48,625 nt of DNA, taken from contig JAHHIF010000062.1 of the NCBI GenBank assembly GCA_019358875.1, positions 1 through 48,625 of the forward strand, written 5' to 3'. This DNA comes from Symplocastrum torsivum CPER-KK1 (GTDB taxonomy: Bacteria > Cyanobacteriota > Cyanobacteriia > Cyanobacteriales > Coleofasciculaceae). The notes under the pieces were generated by a model. The model was not told the DNA's origin. It searched no databases and was given only the letters and a program-made list of their open reading frames with translations. A program made the translations under genes and the position numbers. Shown piece after piece: positions 8,184-16,629 of the stretch (the stretch's first letter is position 1; every line of letters begins with the position of its first letter).

Positions 8184-8567
8184 TTAATCTTTGGATTTTT
8201 GGCTATCCTCCAATCTAGCGATTAAAGTTTCTGGCTCTTCGCCTTGCTGGAGCTGCACCCAGAATTCCAGCAACTCCTGTACCAATTCAGAGAAGTCCTG
8301 CTTTTGTCCTTGTTCCTCTTTATCCAACAGCAGCCGCTTCACCTGAAGGTGAGTTTTCTTTTTGATGTAGGCGAGCGCTGAGATGAACTGGGGGTCTGAC
8401 TTCTTACCTGGTGGTCTGCCGCGTTTTTTAGATTCGGCTTCGGGTTCTGGCGAAGATTCCAGTTCCGTCGATGGTTGGGGGGAAGTTATTGGTGTTAGTG
8501 GCACAACCGACTCCGGTTGACCAACTACCTCGAAAATTCGATGGAAGGCGTTATCTTTTTGTGTCAC
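8184..8567 (-). CDS. ParA-partner DNA-binding protein, par module 1 (127 aa)
   Basis: Second gene of a two-gene partition operon; it overlaps the ParA stop by 4 bp (translational coupling). The N-terminal half is Pro/Ser/Glu-rich and likely disordered, followed by an AT-hook-like KKRGRPPGKK at about residues 47-56 and a helical C-terminal half. In ParA loci of this size the partner binds the centromere and stimulates the ATPase. I cannot see a clean ribbon-helix-helix motif, so the fold is uncertain; the role is inferred from position. Confidence 0.65.
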   Translation of the reverse strand: MTQKDNAFHRIFEVVGQPESVVPLTPITSPQPSTELESSPEPEAESKKRGRPPGKKSDPQFISALAYIKKKTHLQVKRLLLDKEEQGQKQDFSELVQELLEFWVQLQQGEEPETLIARLEDSQKSKD

Positions 8568-9157
8568 AGCAACTCCTTGCAGACCTGTTGATAATCCTTC
8601 CAGGCAATGCCAGCATTCCGGTCTTTCACTTCATATACAGGACAGCCCTCTAAGGCGGCTGTCTCGTAGCAAGCAAAGCGCCTGATCCAGTGCTTGAACA
8701 ATGGCAAACCCTGTGATTCTAGGGCTTCCTTGGCTCGTTCCCCTGTTTTGCGGGGTTTGGGCGGAACGATACTCAGCAGAATCCGAAATTTAGTGGCATC
8801 TAGTTTCTTGAGAACCAGCACGGTTTGAAACAAGGCATCTAAGGCTAGAGCATCTGGAGTCGTTGGTAGAATCAGCAAATCGCCTCGAACGAGATTTTGC
8901 AGGTCTTCTTCCGAAGGACGTGCTTGAGTATCGATGACGATATGGTCGGGTTTGTGATTGACCAAGTGGTAGGGAGCTTGCCGCTCGTCAACTACTTCAA
9001 AAGGCAACCTGCCCCGTTTTGCCCAACCAGTCGCGCTGCGATTCGGGTCACCATCAATCAGAATTACGCTGCCTTGAGCTTTTAGGTAGGCAGCTAGATG
9101 CACGGCACTGGTGGTTTTCGCCACACCACCTTTGAAGGAAGCGACTGTGATGATCAT
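8564..9157 (-). CDS. parA: ParA-type partition ATPase, module 1 (197 aa)
   Basis: Plasmid partition ATPase of the short (Ib-like, no N-terminal HTH) ParA/MinD class. The deviant Walker A motif is FKGGVAKTT near the N-terminus; DGDPNRSA and IVIDTQARP follow as the switch and Walker B-like segments. I chose the ATG at 9157, preceded by GAAGG, rather than an upstream TTG at 9178, because it places the P-loop at the usual distance. It is a paralogue of the ParA at 40715-41311 (shared DPNR-GW--RG-LPF-V-DERQA). An array of alternating half-sites lies upstream at 9232-9285. Confidence 0.93.
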   Translation of the reverse strand: MIITVASFKGGVAKTTSAVHLAAYLKAQGSVILIDGDPNRSATGWAKRGRLPFEVVDERQAPYHLVNHKPDHIVIDTQARPSEEDLQNLVRGDLLILPTTPDALALDALFQTVLVLKKLDATKFRILLSIVPPKPRKTGERAKEALESQGLPLFKHWIRRFACYETAALEGCPVYEVKDRNAGIAWKDYQQVCKELL

Positions 9158-9227
9158 GTTGCCTTCGTTTCGCACCAACCCACTTGATGTCCTGCCAAAA
9201 TACCATATTTTCAGAACGTCGATTTTC

Positions 9228-9285
9228 TAGTTATTCAAACAACTGAATAAGCAGCTATTCAGATTTTTGGATATCCAGCTACTCG
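9228..9285. promoter_or_regulatory. Array of 12-bp-phased alternating half-sites upstream of parA (candidate centromere/operator)
   Basis: TATTCA (9232), TGAATA (9244), TATTCA (9256), TGGATA (9268) and TACTCG (9280) start exactly 12 bp apart in alternating orientation. This creates two overlapping perfect inverted repeats with 7-bp arms (9231-9250 and 9243-9262). The layout fits binding by the ParA partner protein. Confidence 0.6.
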
Positions 9286-9553
9286 AAAGAAGTTGAACAC
9301 CACACCTGAACTGACCACTGCTGTACAACCTACTCCACAAACACTACATCACGTAAAGACATCGAAGGTTGGCTCATCACCGATCGGAATTTTGTTTAGT
9401 GCAACTAGGAAATTCTGGAAGAATCTACGTCACAGATCAAAAAACTAGACTCACTGCAATCTAGGATTTATTAAAGATTCAAGATGATACCTTGGTCAAT
9501 ACCATCCTTGGACGACGTAATAAACTTTCCGTATTTCGGCTAAACGATCTGCC
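9286..9553. other. Intergenic region between parA and the CHAT gene
   Basis: Divergent region; no gene is seen. It must contain promoters for parA (minus) and the CHAT gene (plus), but no clear -35/-10 pair stands out. Confidence 0.3.
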
Positions 9554-12205
9554 ATGCGTCCTAAACAGTCACTAGCGTCCAGAGTCCCCGTGCGATGCCG
9601 GCGGCGAGCTTTGCTGCTTACACACCTTAGCAAAGCCGTAGCGTCGTTAGGAGCGTTGGCACAGCAGACGCTAACGCATCGCCGTACCCTCGAACTAATC
9701 TTTTTAGCCTTACTGGCACTGGTGAGTGTGCCGGCTCTGTCGGCTGAGCGAGTGGCAGGGCTGAAACAACCAGTCACTCATCCCTCATCCCTTATCTCTC
9801 AAGCCGACAAGGCTTTACAACTGGCTATTCAGGGTAAACAACTCTACGAAGCGGGAAAGTTCTCTGAGGCAGCGAGAGTTTGGCAACAGGCGGTTAACGC
9901 CTATGCTCAAATGGGCGATTCGGACGGGATGACCCAGATCCTGATCAACATTGCTGAAGCCCAGCAAGCCTTAGGACTTTACCCTAGAGCCTGCAACACG
10001 TTACTGCAAGCCGTTGGGATTGCAGAGCCGGACTGCCAGACGTTAACTCAAGAGAACTCTAACTGGCAACAACAACAAGATTCCTTGCTCAAAACGCTCG
10101 ACGCACAACCCAATTCTCTCAACAAAGCCAATGGCTTGCGGAGCCTCGGCGACGTTCTCCAAAGGCTTGATAACTTAGATCTGTCCACACAAGTCTTGCA
10201 GCTAAGTTTGAAGGTGGCAAAGGAACTGGCATCTCCTCAAGACCAGAGTGCTGCCCTGCTCAGTTTGGGCAATACCGAACGTGCCAAAGGTAACCGAGCA
10301 AGAACCCGGCAGGACAGCGCAAGCGAACAGAAGCTTACACCCTTGCGCTGTCTCTACAAACCAAGCCTTGGTGCGGCAAAAAAATATTATCAGCAAGCGG
10401 CTTCCTTCTATCAGCAGGCGGCAACCGAAGGAGCCTCCCCGACTACATGGGTTCAGGCACAACTCAATCGCCTGAGTGTATTGCTAGAAACCGAAGCCTT
10501 GTCAGAGGCACAGGATTTGTGGACCCAAATCCAGTCTCAACTCAACAATTTGCCTTCCACTCAGACAACGGTCTATGCCCAGATTAACTTAGCTCAGAGT
10601 CTAAGCTGCCTCAAACAAGCCACTGCCGCAGATGTTCCTTCGTGGACAGAAATTGCACAAGTTTTAGCCACAGCTGTCCAACAGGCTAAAAGCCTCGGCG
10701 ACCAGCGAGCAGAATCATTTGCTCTTGGCCATCTCGGTGGGCTATACGCACAGACTCAAAGACAGCCTGAAGCTCAAGACCTAACCCAGCAAGCCCTCAG
10801 GCTAGCCCAGGCAATTCAGGCTCCGGACATTGCCTATCAGTGGCAATGGCAATTAGGACATCTACTCAGAACCCAAGGAGATATGGCTGGAGCGATACCG
10901 GAGGCGCTACGCGAAGCGAGCATCGCCGCTTACACTGAAGCATTCAACACCCTGCAATCCCTCCGCAGCGATTTGACGGCTACCAGTTCCAACGTCCAGT
11001 TCTCCTTCACCGAAAGTGTTGAACCCGTCTATCGGCAGCTAGTTGATTTGCTTTTGCAATCAAACCAGACTAGTCAGGAGAACTTAAAGCAAGCTCGTGA
11101 TGTGATTGAAGCACTCCAATTGGCAGAACTGGAGAACTTGCTTCGATGCAGCTTGCAGACTGCCAAACCAGCGTCAGTTGACCCAGAAGTCGATCCGACA
11201 GCGGCTGTCATCTACCCGATTATTTTAGATGATCGGATAGAGGTCATCCTCAGCTTGTACGGGCAACCCCTGCGCCACTACTCAAAGTCCTTACCCAAAG
11301 AACAAACTCTTGAAGACCTCCTCGATACGTTGCGTTTAAATCTACAAAACCGCAACGGTGCAGGACCGGGCTTTTTGAAATTGTCTCAGCAGGTGTATGG
11401 CTGGTTGCTCGGACCTCTTGAAACAGAGCTGGAGAAGAATGGAATAAAGACGTTGGTGTTTGTGCTGGATGGCCCCTTGCGGAATATTCCGATGGCAGCG
11501 CTGCACGACGGTCAACATTATCTCATTGAAAAGTATGCAGTGGCTCTAAATCCGAGTCTCCAGCTACTAGAACCACAACCTTTGTCAGAGGTACAGCTAG
11601 AAGTCCTAGCTGCTGGAATTTCCCAAAAAATCCCAGACGTTCCTGCCCCGGCACTACCTGAGGTGAAACAGGAATTAGAGGGAATATCTCAAATAACCGA
11701 AAGTCTAGTACTCCAAAATCAAGAATTTACTCGCCAAGCTCTGGAAAACAAAATCAACTCCCGTCCGTTCTCGGTGGTACATTTAGCAACTCACGGTCAA
11801 TTCAGTTCCCAACCTGACGAAACGTACATTCAGGCTTGGGATGAGCGCCTTAATGTCAACGAGTTGCATACCTTACTGCGAACCAGAGAGCAAAGGCGAC
11901 CCGACGTGATTGAATTACTGGTTCTCAGTGCCTGCGAAACAGCTTCAGGAGACAAGCGAGCCGCGTTAGGACTGGCTGGTGTAGCTGTGCGTGCGGGGGC
12001 ACGCAGTACGCTGGCAACCCTGTGGCAGGTGAACGATAAGTCCACAGCCGAACTCATGGCTCAGTTCTACAATACTTTGTCCAATTCTGGCGACCTGAGA
12101 GTGACCAAAGCGAAAGCACTCCAGAGCGCCCAATTGGAACTCTTGCGTAGGTATGAGGCTCCGTTTTACTGGGCACCCTATGTTCTAGTTGGTAACTGGC
12201 TGTAG
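9554..12205 (+). CDS. Exported TPR-CHAT domain protein (883 aa)
   Basis: The C-terminal CHAT domain (about residues 560-883) is a caspase-like peptidase fold with both catalytic residues: His747 in HLATHG and Cys794 in LSACETA. The middle holds several TPR helices (about 85-480). A hydrophobic segment (TLELIFLALLALVSVPALSA, about residues 45-64) is a likely signal peptide, so the protein is probably periplasmic or secreted. The N-terminal ~44 residues are encoded by palindromic repeat DNA and look like an insertion that pushed the start upstream. Two more palindromic insertions interrupt the TPRs in frame. TPR-CHAT proteins next to haemagglutinin-like exoproteins are frequent in cyanobacteria; the exoprotein operon lies tail-to-tail downstream. 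Confidence 0.88.
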   Translation: MRPKQSLASRVPVRCRRRALLLTHLSKAVASLGALAQQTLTHRRTLELIFLALLALVSVPALSAERVAGLKQPVTHPSSLISQADKALQLAIQGKQLYEAGKFSEAARVWQQAVNAYAQMGDSDGMTQILINIAEAQQALGLYPRACNTLLQAVGIAEPDCQTLTQENSNWQQQQDSLLKTLDAQPNSLNKANGLRSLGDVLQRLDNLDLSTQVLQLSLKVAKELASPQDQSAALLSLGNTERAKGNRARTRQDSASEQKLTPLRCLYKPSLGAAKKYYQQAASFYQQAATEGASPTTWVQAQLNRLSVLLETEALSEAQDLWTQIQSQLNNLPSTQTTVYAQINLAQSLSCLKQATAADVPSWTEIAQVLATAVQQAKSLGDQRAESFALGHLGGLYAQTQRQPEAQDLTQQALRLAQAIQAPDIAYQWQWQLGHLLRTQGDMAGAIPEALREASIAAYTEAFNTLQSLRSDLTATSSNVQFSFTESVEPVYRQLVDLLLQSNQTSQENLKQARDVIEALQLAELENLLRCSLQTAKPASVDPEVDPTAAVIYPIILDDRIEVILSLYGQPLRHYSKSLPKEQTLEDLLDTLRLNLQNRNGAGPGFLKLSQQVYGWLLGPLETELEKNGIKTLVFVLDGPLRNIPMAALHDGQHYLIEKYAVALNPSLQLLEPQPLSEVQLEVLAAGISQKIPDVPAPALPEVKQELEGISQITESLVLQNQEFTRQALENKINSRPFSVVHLATHGQFSSQPDETYIQAWDERLNVNELHTLLRTREQRRPDVIELLVLSACETASGDKRAALGLAGVAVRAGARSTLATLWQVNDKSTAELMAQFYNTLSNSGDLRVTKAKALQSAQLELLRRYEAPFYWAPYVLVGNWL
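9599..9680 (+). repeat. Palindromic repeat insertion at the start of the CHAT gene
   Basis: Contains GCTTTGCT and AGCAAAGC as 8-bp arms, followed by further GC-rich inverted segments (AGCGTC/GACGCT). Encodes an Arg/Leu/Ala-rich stretch before the signal peptide with no family resemblance. Confidence 0.5.
10311..10350 (+). repeat. Palindromic insertion inside the CHAT gene (TPR region)
   Basis: GACAGCGCAAG and CTTGCGCTGTC are perfect 11-bp arms. The encoded stretch (about residues 247-275, Arg/Ser/Thr-rich) breaks an otherwise regular TPR helix pattern, so it is an in-frame insertion. Confidence 0.6.
10893..10928 (+). repeat. 27-bp in-frame dispersed-repeat insertion in a TPR
   Basis: DNA reading GGAGGCGCTACGCGAAGCG between two GCGAT/ATCGC ends is a well-known type of cyanobacterial small repeat. 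It inserts IPEALREAS between GDMAGA and IAAYTEAF, which would join into a normal TPR. Confidence 0.6.
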
Positions 12206-12294
12206 AACCTGATATTCTCTGGGTTTCCTGTAGAATCTAAATTCTTTTCAGAGGATGACTTTGCCACACCCAAAATCGTTGTTCCAGACAAATT

Positions 12295-15200
12295 TTAGGA
12301 TGCATGGCAGGTAGCTGGAGTTGACGGGGAACTGGACGGTGTGACGGTAGGGGCTTGAGCCAGGAGTACTACCTCTCCCTTGTCGTTAATCACCCAGCCT
12401 TGGGCTTCCACGAGAGGGGATGGCTCAGAAGTAGTGGGATTGACGGTAACAGCACCACTGGCGCGATTCTCTTGGCTTTGAGTGGGCGTGTCCAAATTGA
12501 CGCGAACGGCATCACTCCTGAGTGGCTCTGTGGGTTTAGGTGGTAAACCGCCGCGTCCAGTAATCATAAATTCACTTACGCTTTGACCTACAGTCCCTCC
12601 ACCTCCTGGACAATCCTGTCCAATCAGCCCGGTAACATCGACTAGCTCTGCTGGTAAGTTAACTAACCCACGGCTAGCATCAACATCTGGCGTGTTAAGT
12701 TCCACTACACCGTCTACTCCAAACTCAGAACTGGCTGTGATGTCACTCTCTGGGGTATCTTGTTCTCGGAACTCGATGCCAAAGATACCTTGAGTGGTGA
12801 TACTGATATTACCCCCATTGCCTTCAAAGGCATCGGCAACAATGTCACTATCTTCTTTAGGGACAGCCACGATGAAGTCAGTATCGATCATAATGTTGCC
12901 GCCATTCCCGCCTGCTTGATTCATGCCAGCTTCGGTGGATATCTCACTGTTGCGGCGCAGCAGCAGTAAATCCCGTGCCTGTAGAGTAATATCACCGCCA
13001 TTCCCCGACCTAGTTGTGGCTGTGATGGCTCCTTGGTTGTCCAGAAGGATTGAGTGAGCAACAACGTCTAAGTTGCCTGCATTTCCTGTTCCCTCACTGC
13101 TCACATTTACTTGTGCACCAGTTGTTGTTTCTACAGTATCTGCTGCGATGATGATGTTTCCGGCATCTCCTTGCCCGCTGGTACTAGCTGTCAGTGCAGC
13201 ACCATCAGTGATAATAAGGGAGTTGGCTTGCACTGTTATAGCACCGCCCTTTCCAGTAGAGTCTAGACCAACAGCAGTAGTCAACAGACTTCGACCCACT
13301 AGATCGTTAGGATTGGGCTGTTGTTGTGACGTTCCAGCCAGTTCTACAGAAGAGGCGTGAACAATCAAGGAACCCGCATTCCCTGCACCAAGTGTAGAAA
13401 CCGAGGCTTGTGCCCCACCTTGGATTAACAACCGTCCTGTCTTAATAGTCAAGCTTCCGGCATTTCCTATCCCTCCTACAGTTCCAGTAACCACACCGCT
13501 AGGGAACGGACGCTCCTCTACGATGCCAAATAGAAAGTCTCCAGAAGTTCCAAGCACTTGCTGTAATACAGGGGCGGGTATCCCTTGTCTTGAGGTACCA
13601 ATCAGTTCGACGGATTCGGAGGCGTTTATGGTCAAGTTTCCTCCCTGTCCGGAGCCACCAGCCGTACCCGCCGAGATGATTGCCCCATCCCGGACAATCA
13701 ACCGTTGAGTATTAATAGTCAAGGAATTGGCATCTCCGACTCCTCGAGTCCCACTAGCTAAGAAGCTAGGAAGACCATTGGCTAAAGAGGTGCCACTGAG
13801 TTCTACGGACTCCCTTGCGTTCACAGTCAATTCCCCTGCTGGCATCTCGCCACTAGTATTCGTTGCCACCCATGCCCCATCCCGAACAATCAACCGCCCC
13901 GTTTCAATGGTCAAGTCGCCGCCTCGTCCGAAACCAGCCGTTCCATTACGCAATCCGCTGGGACCCGGATTTGCTACGAGGAAAGATTGCAAGTTTAAGG
14001 GAACATTATTAGCTGAGGTGCCACTAAGTTCTATGAAGTCTTCTGCATTCACGGTCAAATTCCCTGCCTTCCCTGTGGTAGAAGTACCTGCCGATACCAC
14101 TGCCCCATCCCGAACAATCAACTGCCCAGTAGTGATCGTTAAATTTCCGGCATCTCCACCAGATTGGGGTATGAAAGGGGTTAAGTAGACAGGAATATCA
14201 GCGATATCGCGAACATTGAGCGAAGCGGCAAATAAGCCAATAGGAATAGTAATAGGAATAGGCTCGAAGAACTTAACAGGAATATTGAAGGCAACCGTAC
14301 CATTTGATGAGGGGCTGTTACTTAGTTCCACTGACTCTGAAGCGTTCACAAAGATATCCCCTGCATTCCCCTGAGAAACAGTAACTGTTGCTACTACTCC
14401 ATCCCGAACAATCAATTGCCCAGTATCAATGCGTATGTTGCCCGCCTGTCCGATATCAATAGCTGCATTGTAGATAAAGCCATTTTCGATTTTCGTTGTT
14501 TCTATAGCATTAAGTGAGATATCTCCTGCGATCGCGCTATCAGAACCTGAAAGAGGAGTTATCCCAGCCCTCAGCCCACTTCCTTGCAAAACATCTATGT
14601 TCCGAGCATTGATGGCAATACTACCACCACCACCAGCAGCTACATTTACTTCAGCTCCATTAGCAAGGGACACATCTGCTCTGTCTACACCATCAGGGAA
14701 GCTCAAACGTAGCGTGTTGCTGTCAATATTCAGTCCAACTATTCCCTCTTCTGCTACTCCTCCTAACTCGACTTGACCTCCACGAGCCTGTAAAATCCCA
14801 CCATCTAAACTCACATCGCCGCCCACCAGCGCCAAAGTCCTTCCTGGTTGAACTTCCAGTCCTTCAACCGATTGGTTGACAATGCTACCTGGATTGGCTC
14901 CAAACTGCAAGCCAAGGGGGACATTGATGATTAGCAAGGGTGACGCTTGGGGGTTCGTGGCACTGAAGGCAAAGCCATCGCCAAAAATAACCCTGTCCGC
15001 TGTACTCGCCACAAACGAACCCCTAACATCCAGCCTCGCATTCGGTCCAAAGATAATGCCATTGGGATTGAGCAAAAACAGATTTGCCCTGCCATTAACA
15101 CCCAGCGTTCCCAGAATATCTGAGGGGTAAGTTCCCGTCACGCGACCCAGAATATTTTCTACCCCTACGGGATTAGCGAAATAGACTTGCTGTTGGTTAC

Positions 15201-15525
15201 CAACATTGAATTCGATAAAACTGTGGAACAGGTTTGTACCCCATCGTGCCCCTCCATTAATCACGTCATAAGGTGAGCTAGGAGCGGCAGGTGTGACCGA
15301 AGAATTTTCAGTTCCTAGGGTGCTATCTGGGATGATTTGAGCTAAGGCGCAATTTTCCAAAGAGGCGATTGCCCCACCAACAAAGACCGAACTTGCGATC
15401 GCCAACTTCCAGCACTGACTCCGACCACTTTGAGTCCTTCCAGAACTTGCCTTTTCAAAGAAACAGTCGTTGAGTGAAAACCTGTCCCTTCCCCAGCACC
15501 AGAGGTTAATATTCTTGTTCATCAT
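12295..15525 (-). CDS. Filamentous-haemagglutinin-like exoprotein with two-partner-secretion domain (1076 aa)
   Basis: The N-terminus has an extended signal region (cleavage likely after ALAQ at residue 63), then a TPS/haemagglutination-activity domain with the hallmark NLFLLNPNGIIFGPNARLDVRGSF at about 150-175. The rest is a beta-helix of repeated units such as SVELSGTS and LTI-TGRLIVRDGA. Family members are exported by a TpsB/ShlB outer-membrane pore and act as adhesins or S-layer-like surface proteins. No TpsB gene is present here, so a chromosomal pore would be needed. It is the last gene of a minus-strand operon; the gap from the preceding gene is 45 bp. Confidence 0.92.
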   Translation of the reverse strand: MMNKNINLWCWGRDRFSLNDCFFEKASSGRTQSGRSQCWKLAIASSVFVGGAIASLENCALAQIIPDSTLGTENSSVTPAAPSSPYDVINGGARWGTNLFHSFIEFNVGNQQQVYFANPVGVENILGRVTGTYPSDILGTLGVNGRANLFLLNPNGIIFGPNARLDVRGSFVASTADRVIFGDGFAFSATNPQASPLLIINVPLGLQFGANPGSIVNQSVEGLEVQPGRTLALVGGDVSLDGGILQARGGQVELGGVAEEGIVGLNIDSNTLRLSFPDGVDRADVSLANGAEVNVAAGGGGSIAINARNIDVLQGSGLRAGITPLSGSDSAIAGDISLNAIETTKIENGFIYNAAIDIGQAGNIRIDTGQLIVRDGVVATVTVSQGNAGDIFVNASESVELSNSPSSNGTVAFNIPVKFFEPIPITIPIGLFAASLNVRDIADIPVYLTPFIPQSGGDAGNLTITTGQLIVRDGAVVSAGTSTTGKAGNLTVNAEDFIELSGTSANNVPLNLQSFLVANPGPSGLRNGTAGFGRGGDLTIETGRLIVRDGAWVATNTSGEMPAGELTVNARESVELSGTSLANGLPSFLASGTRGVGDANSLTINTQRLIVRDGAIISAGTAGGSGQGGNLTINASESVELIGTSRQGIPAPVLQQVLGTSGDFLFGIVEERPFPSGVVTGTVGGIGNAGSLTIKTGRLLIQGGAQASVSTLGAGNAGSLIVHASSVELAGTSQQQPNPNDLVGRSLLTTAVGLDSTGKGGAITVQANSLIITDGAALTASTSGQGDAGNIIIAADTVETTTGAQVNVSSEGTGNAGNLDVVAHSILLDNQGAITATTRSGNGGDITLQARDLLLLRRNSEISTEAGMNQAGGNGGNIMIDTDFIVAVPKEDSDIVADAFEGNGGNISITTQGIFGIEFREQDTPESDITASSEFGVDGVVELNTPDVDASRGLVNLPAELVDVTGLIGQDCPGGGGTVGQSVSEFMITGRGGLPPKPTEPLRSDAVRVNLDTPTQSQENRASGAVTVNPTTSEPSPLVEAQGWVINDKGEVVLLAQAPTVTPSSSPSTPATCHAS

Positions 15526-15570
15526 ATTGGCTATACTCTAAACTCATCCAGTTCAGGGATTAAGAGAAAC

Positions 15571-16629
15571 TCACATTGCCTGATATCTCTCTTGTGCCTC
15601 CTTCTGCCAACGACTGGCTTCGTCTGAATTCCCCAGCGCTGCATACACTTCCCCCAACCTAGCGGCAGCGTTAGCTTGCCCTTCTATGTTGTCGGCAGTT
15701 GTTGCCAGCTCATAGGCTTTTAAATAGTGTTTCTCAGCTTGGGAGAGTAATTCCATCTGTCCGTAGAGGTCGCCAAGGGTGTGGTAAATTGCCGCTGTTT
15801 TGCTCCCTTTCGCCACTGACGCTTCTAGCACCTCAAGGGCTTCAGCAATCAACTCATGCCCGATGTAAAGATCGGCAAGGGCTAAGGCTTTCGCCTCTTC
15901 AGACAAGTTCTGGCTAGCAATGCGATCGGTAGCAGTCCGCACGCCCTGAGCCTGCTGCTCATCAAGCAAGCCGAAGGTTCCCCTCGCTGGTGATTCACCA
16001 TTATCCGCTTCAACCGTTAGTAAATACCCTTGTTCTACGGGTTGCAAAGGTGGTTTACCGGGATAGACCACCTCAGTTGTGCTGACTTCCGTCTCCCAGT
16101 TCACTCCCGGACCACTCACACGCACGATGTAGCTGGTTGCACCGGGTACAACCTGCCAGCGCAGCGTCGGCTTGTCGTTAAGCAGCAATGTGTTGTTGGG
16201 GCTAATAATATAAGGAATGCCACGGGCAAGCGGGTCGCGAGTGGGAGTAAGTGGGCCAGTTGTCCTGAATAGTGCTTCGTTTGGTTCAGGGCAGCCAGTA
16301 GCTACGCCTGATGGTACGCCGTCAGGGACTGTCCAAGGATTCTGGTTGGGGTCAGCACACTGGACAATGACTCTCGCTCCCTTGGCTGGTCTTACTACAT
16401 CACCGAGACAAAGCACCGCCCCAACATTGGTTGAATGATAGTCCGACCATCCCTGACGCTTAAGTTGCACGGCTCCTTGAACGCTGAGCAGTCGTCCAAC
16501 CGGATTGCAAGTATTTGTTGATACCTCTACGGCGAGTGTTACGTTTGACTGCCAATTGCTAGCAGTTCCCCAATCTGTAGCTGTCAGCATCAGACCGAGA
16601 ACGATTGAAAGTGAAACTCTGCATTTCAT
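15571..16629 (-). CDS. Exported FecR-like/TPR protein (352 aa)
   Basis: A signal peptide is likely (residues 1-25). Residues about 40-95 (GRLLSVQGAVQLKRQGW to ARVIVQC) match the FecR-like beta-domain seen in cyanobacterial surface-system proteins. An Ig/fibronectin-like segment follows (PTLRWQVVPGATSYIVRV), then TPR helices from about 235 to the end (AIYHTLGDLYGQM, ARLGEVYAALG). It overlaps the upstream gene by 4 bp and precedes the exoprotein by 45 bp, so all three are probably one transcript. It may act as a periplasmic accessory of the exoprotein; this is inferred from context. Confidence 0.8.
   Translation of the reverse strand: MKCRVSLSIVLGLMLTATDWGTASNWQSNVTLAVEVSTNTCNPVGRLLSVQGAVQLKRQGWSDYHSTNVGAVLCLGDVVRPAKGARVIVQCADPNQNPWTVPDGVPSGVATGCPEPNEALFRTTGPLTPTRDPLARGIPYIISPNNTLLLNDKPTLRWQVVPGATSYIVRVSGPGVNWETEVSTTEVVYPGKPPLQPVEQGYLLTVEADNGESPARGTFGLLDEQQAQGVRTATDRIASQNLSEEAKALALADLYIGHELIAEALEVLEASVAKGSKTAAIYHTLGDLYGQMELLSQAEKHYLKAYELATTADNIEGQANAAARLGEVYAALGNSDEASRWQKEAQERYQAM

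Noticed and set aside
13073..14188. Plus-strand frames of 61-153 codons inside the exoprotein gene
   Set aside because: Pro/Ser/Thr-rich antisense shadows of a repetitive gene with clear family identity on the other strand.
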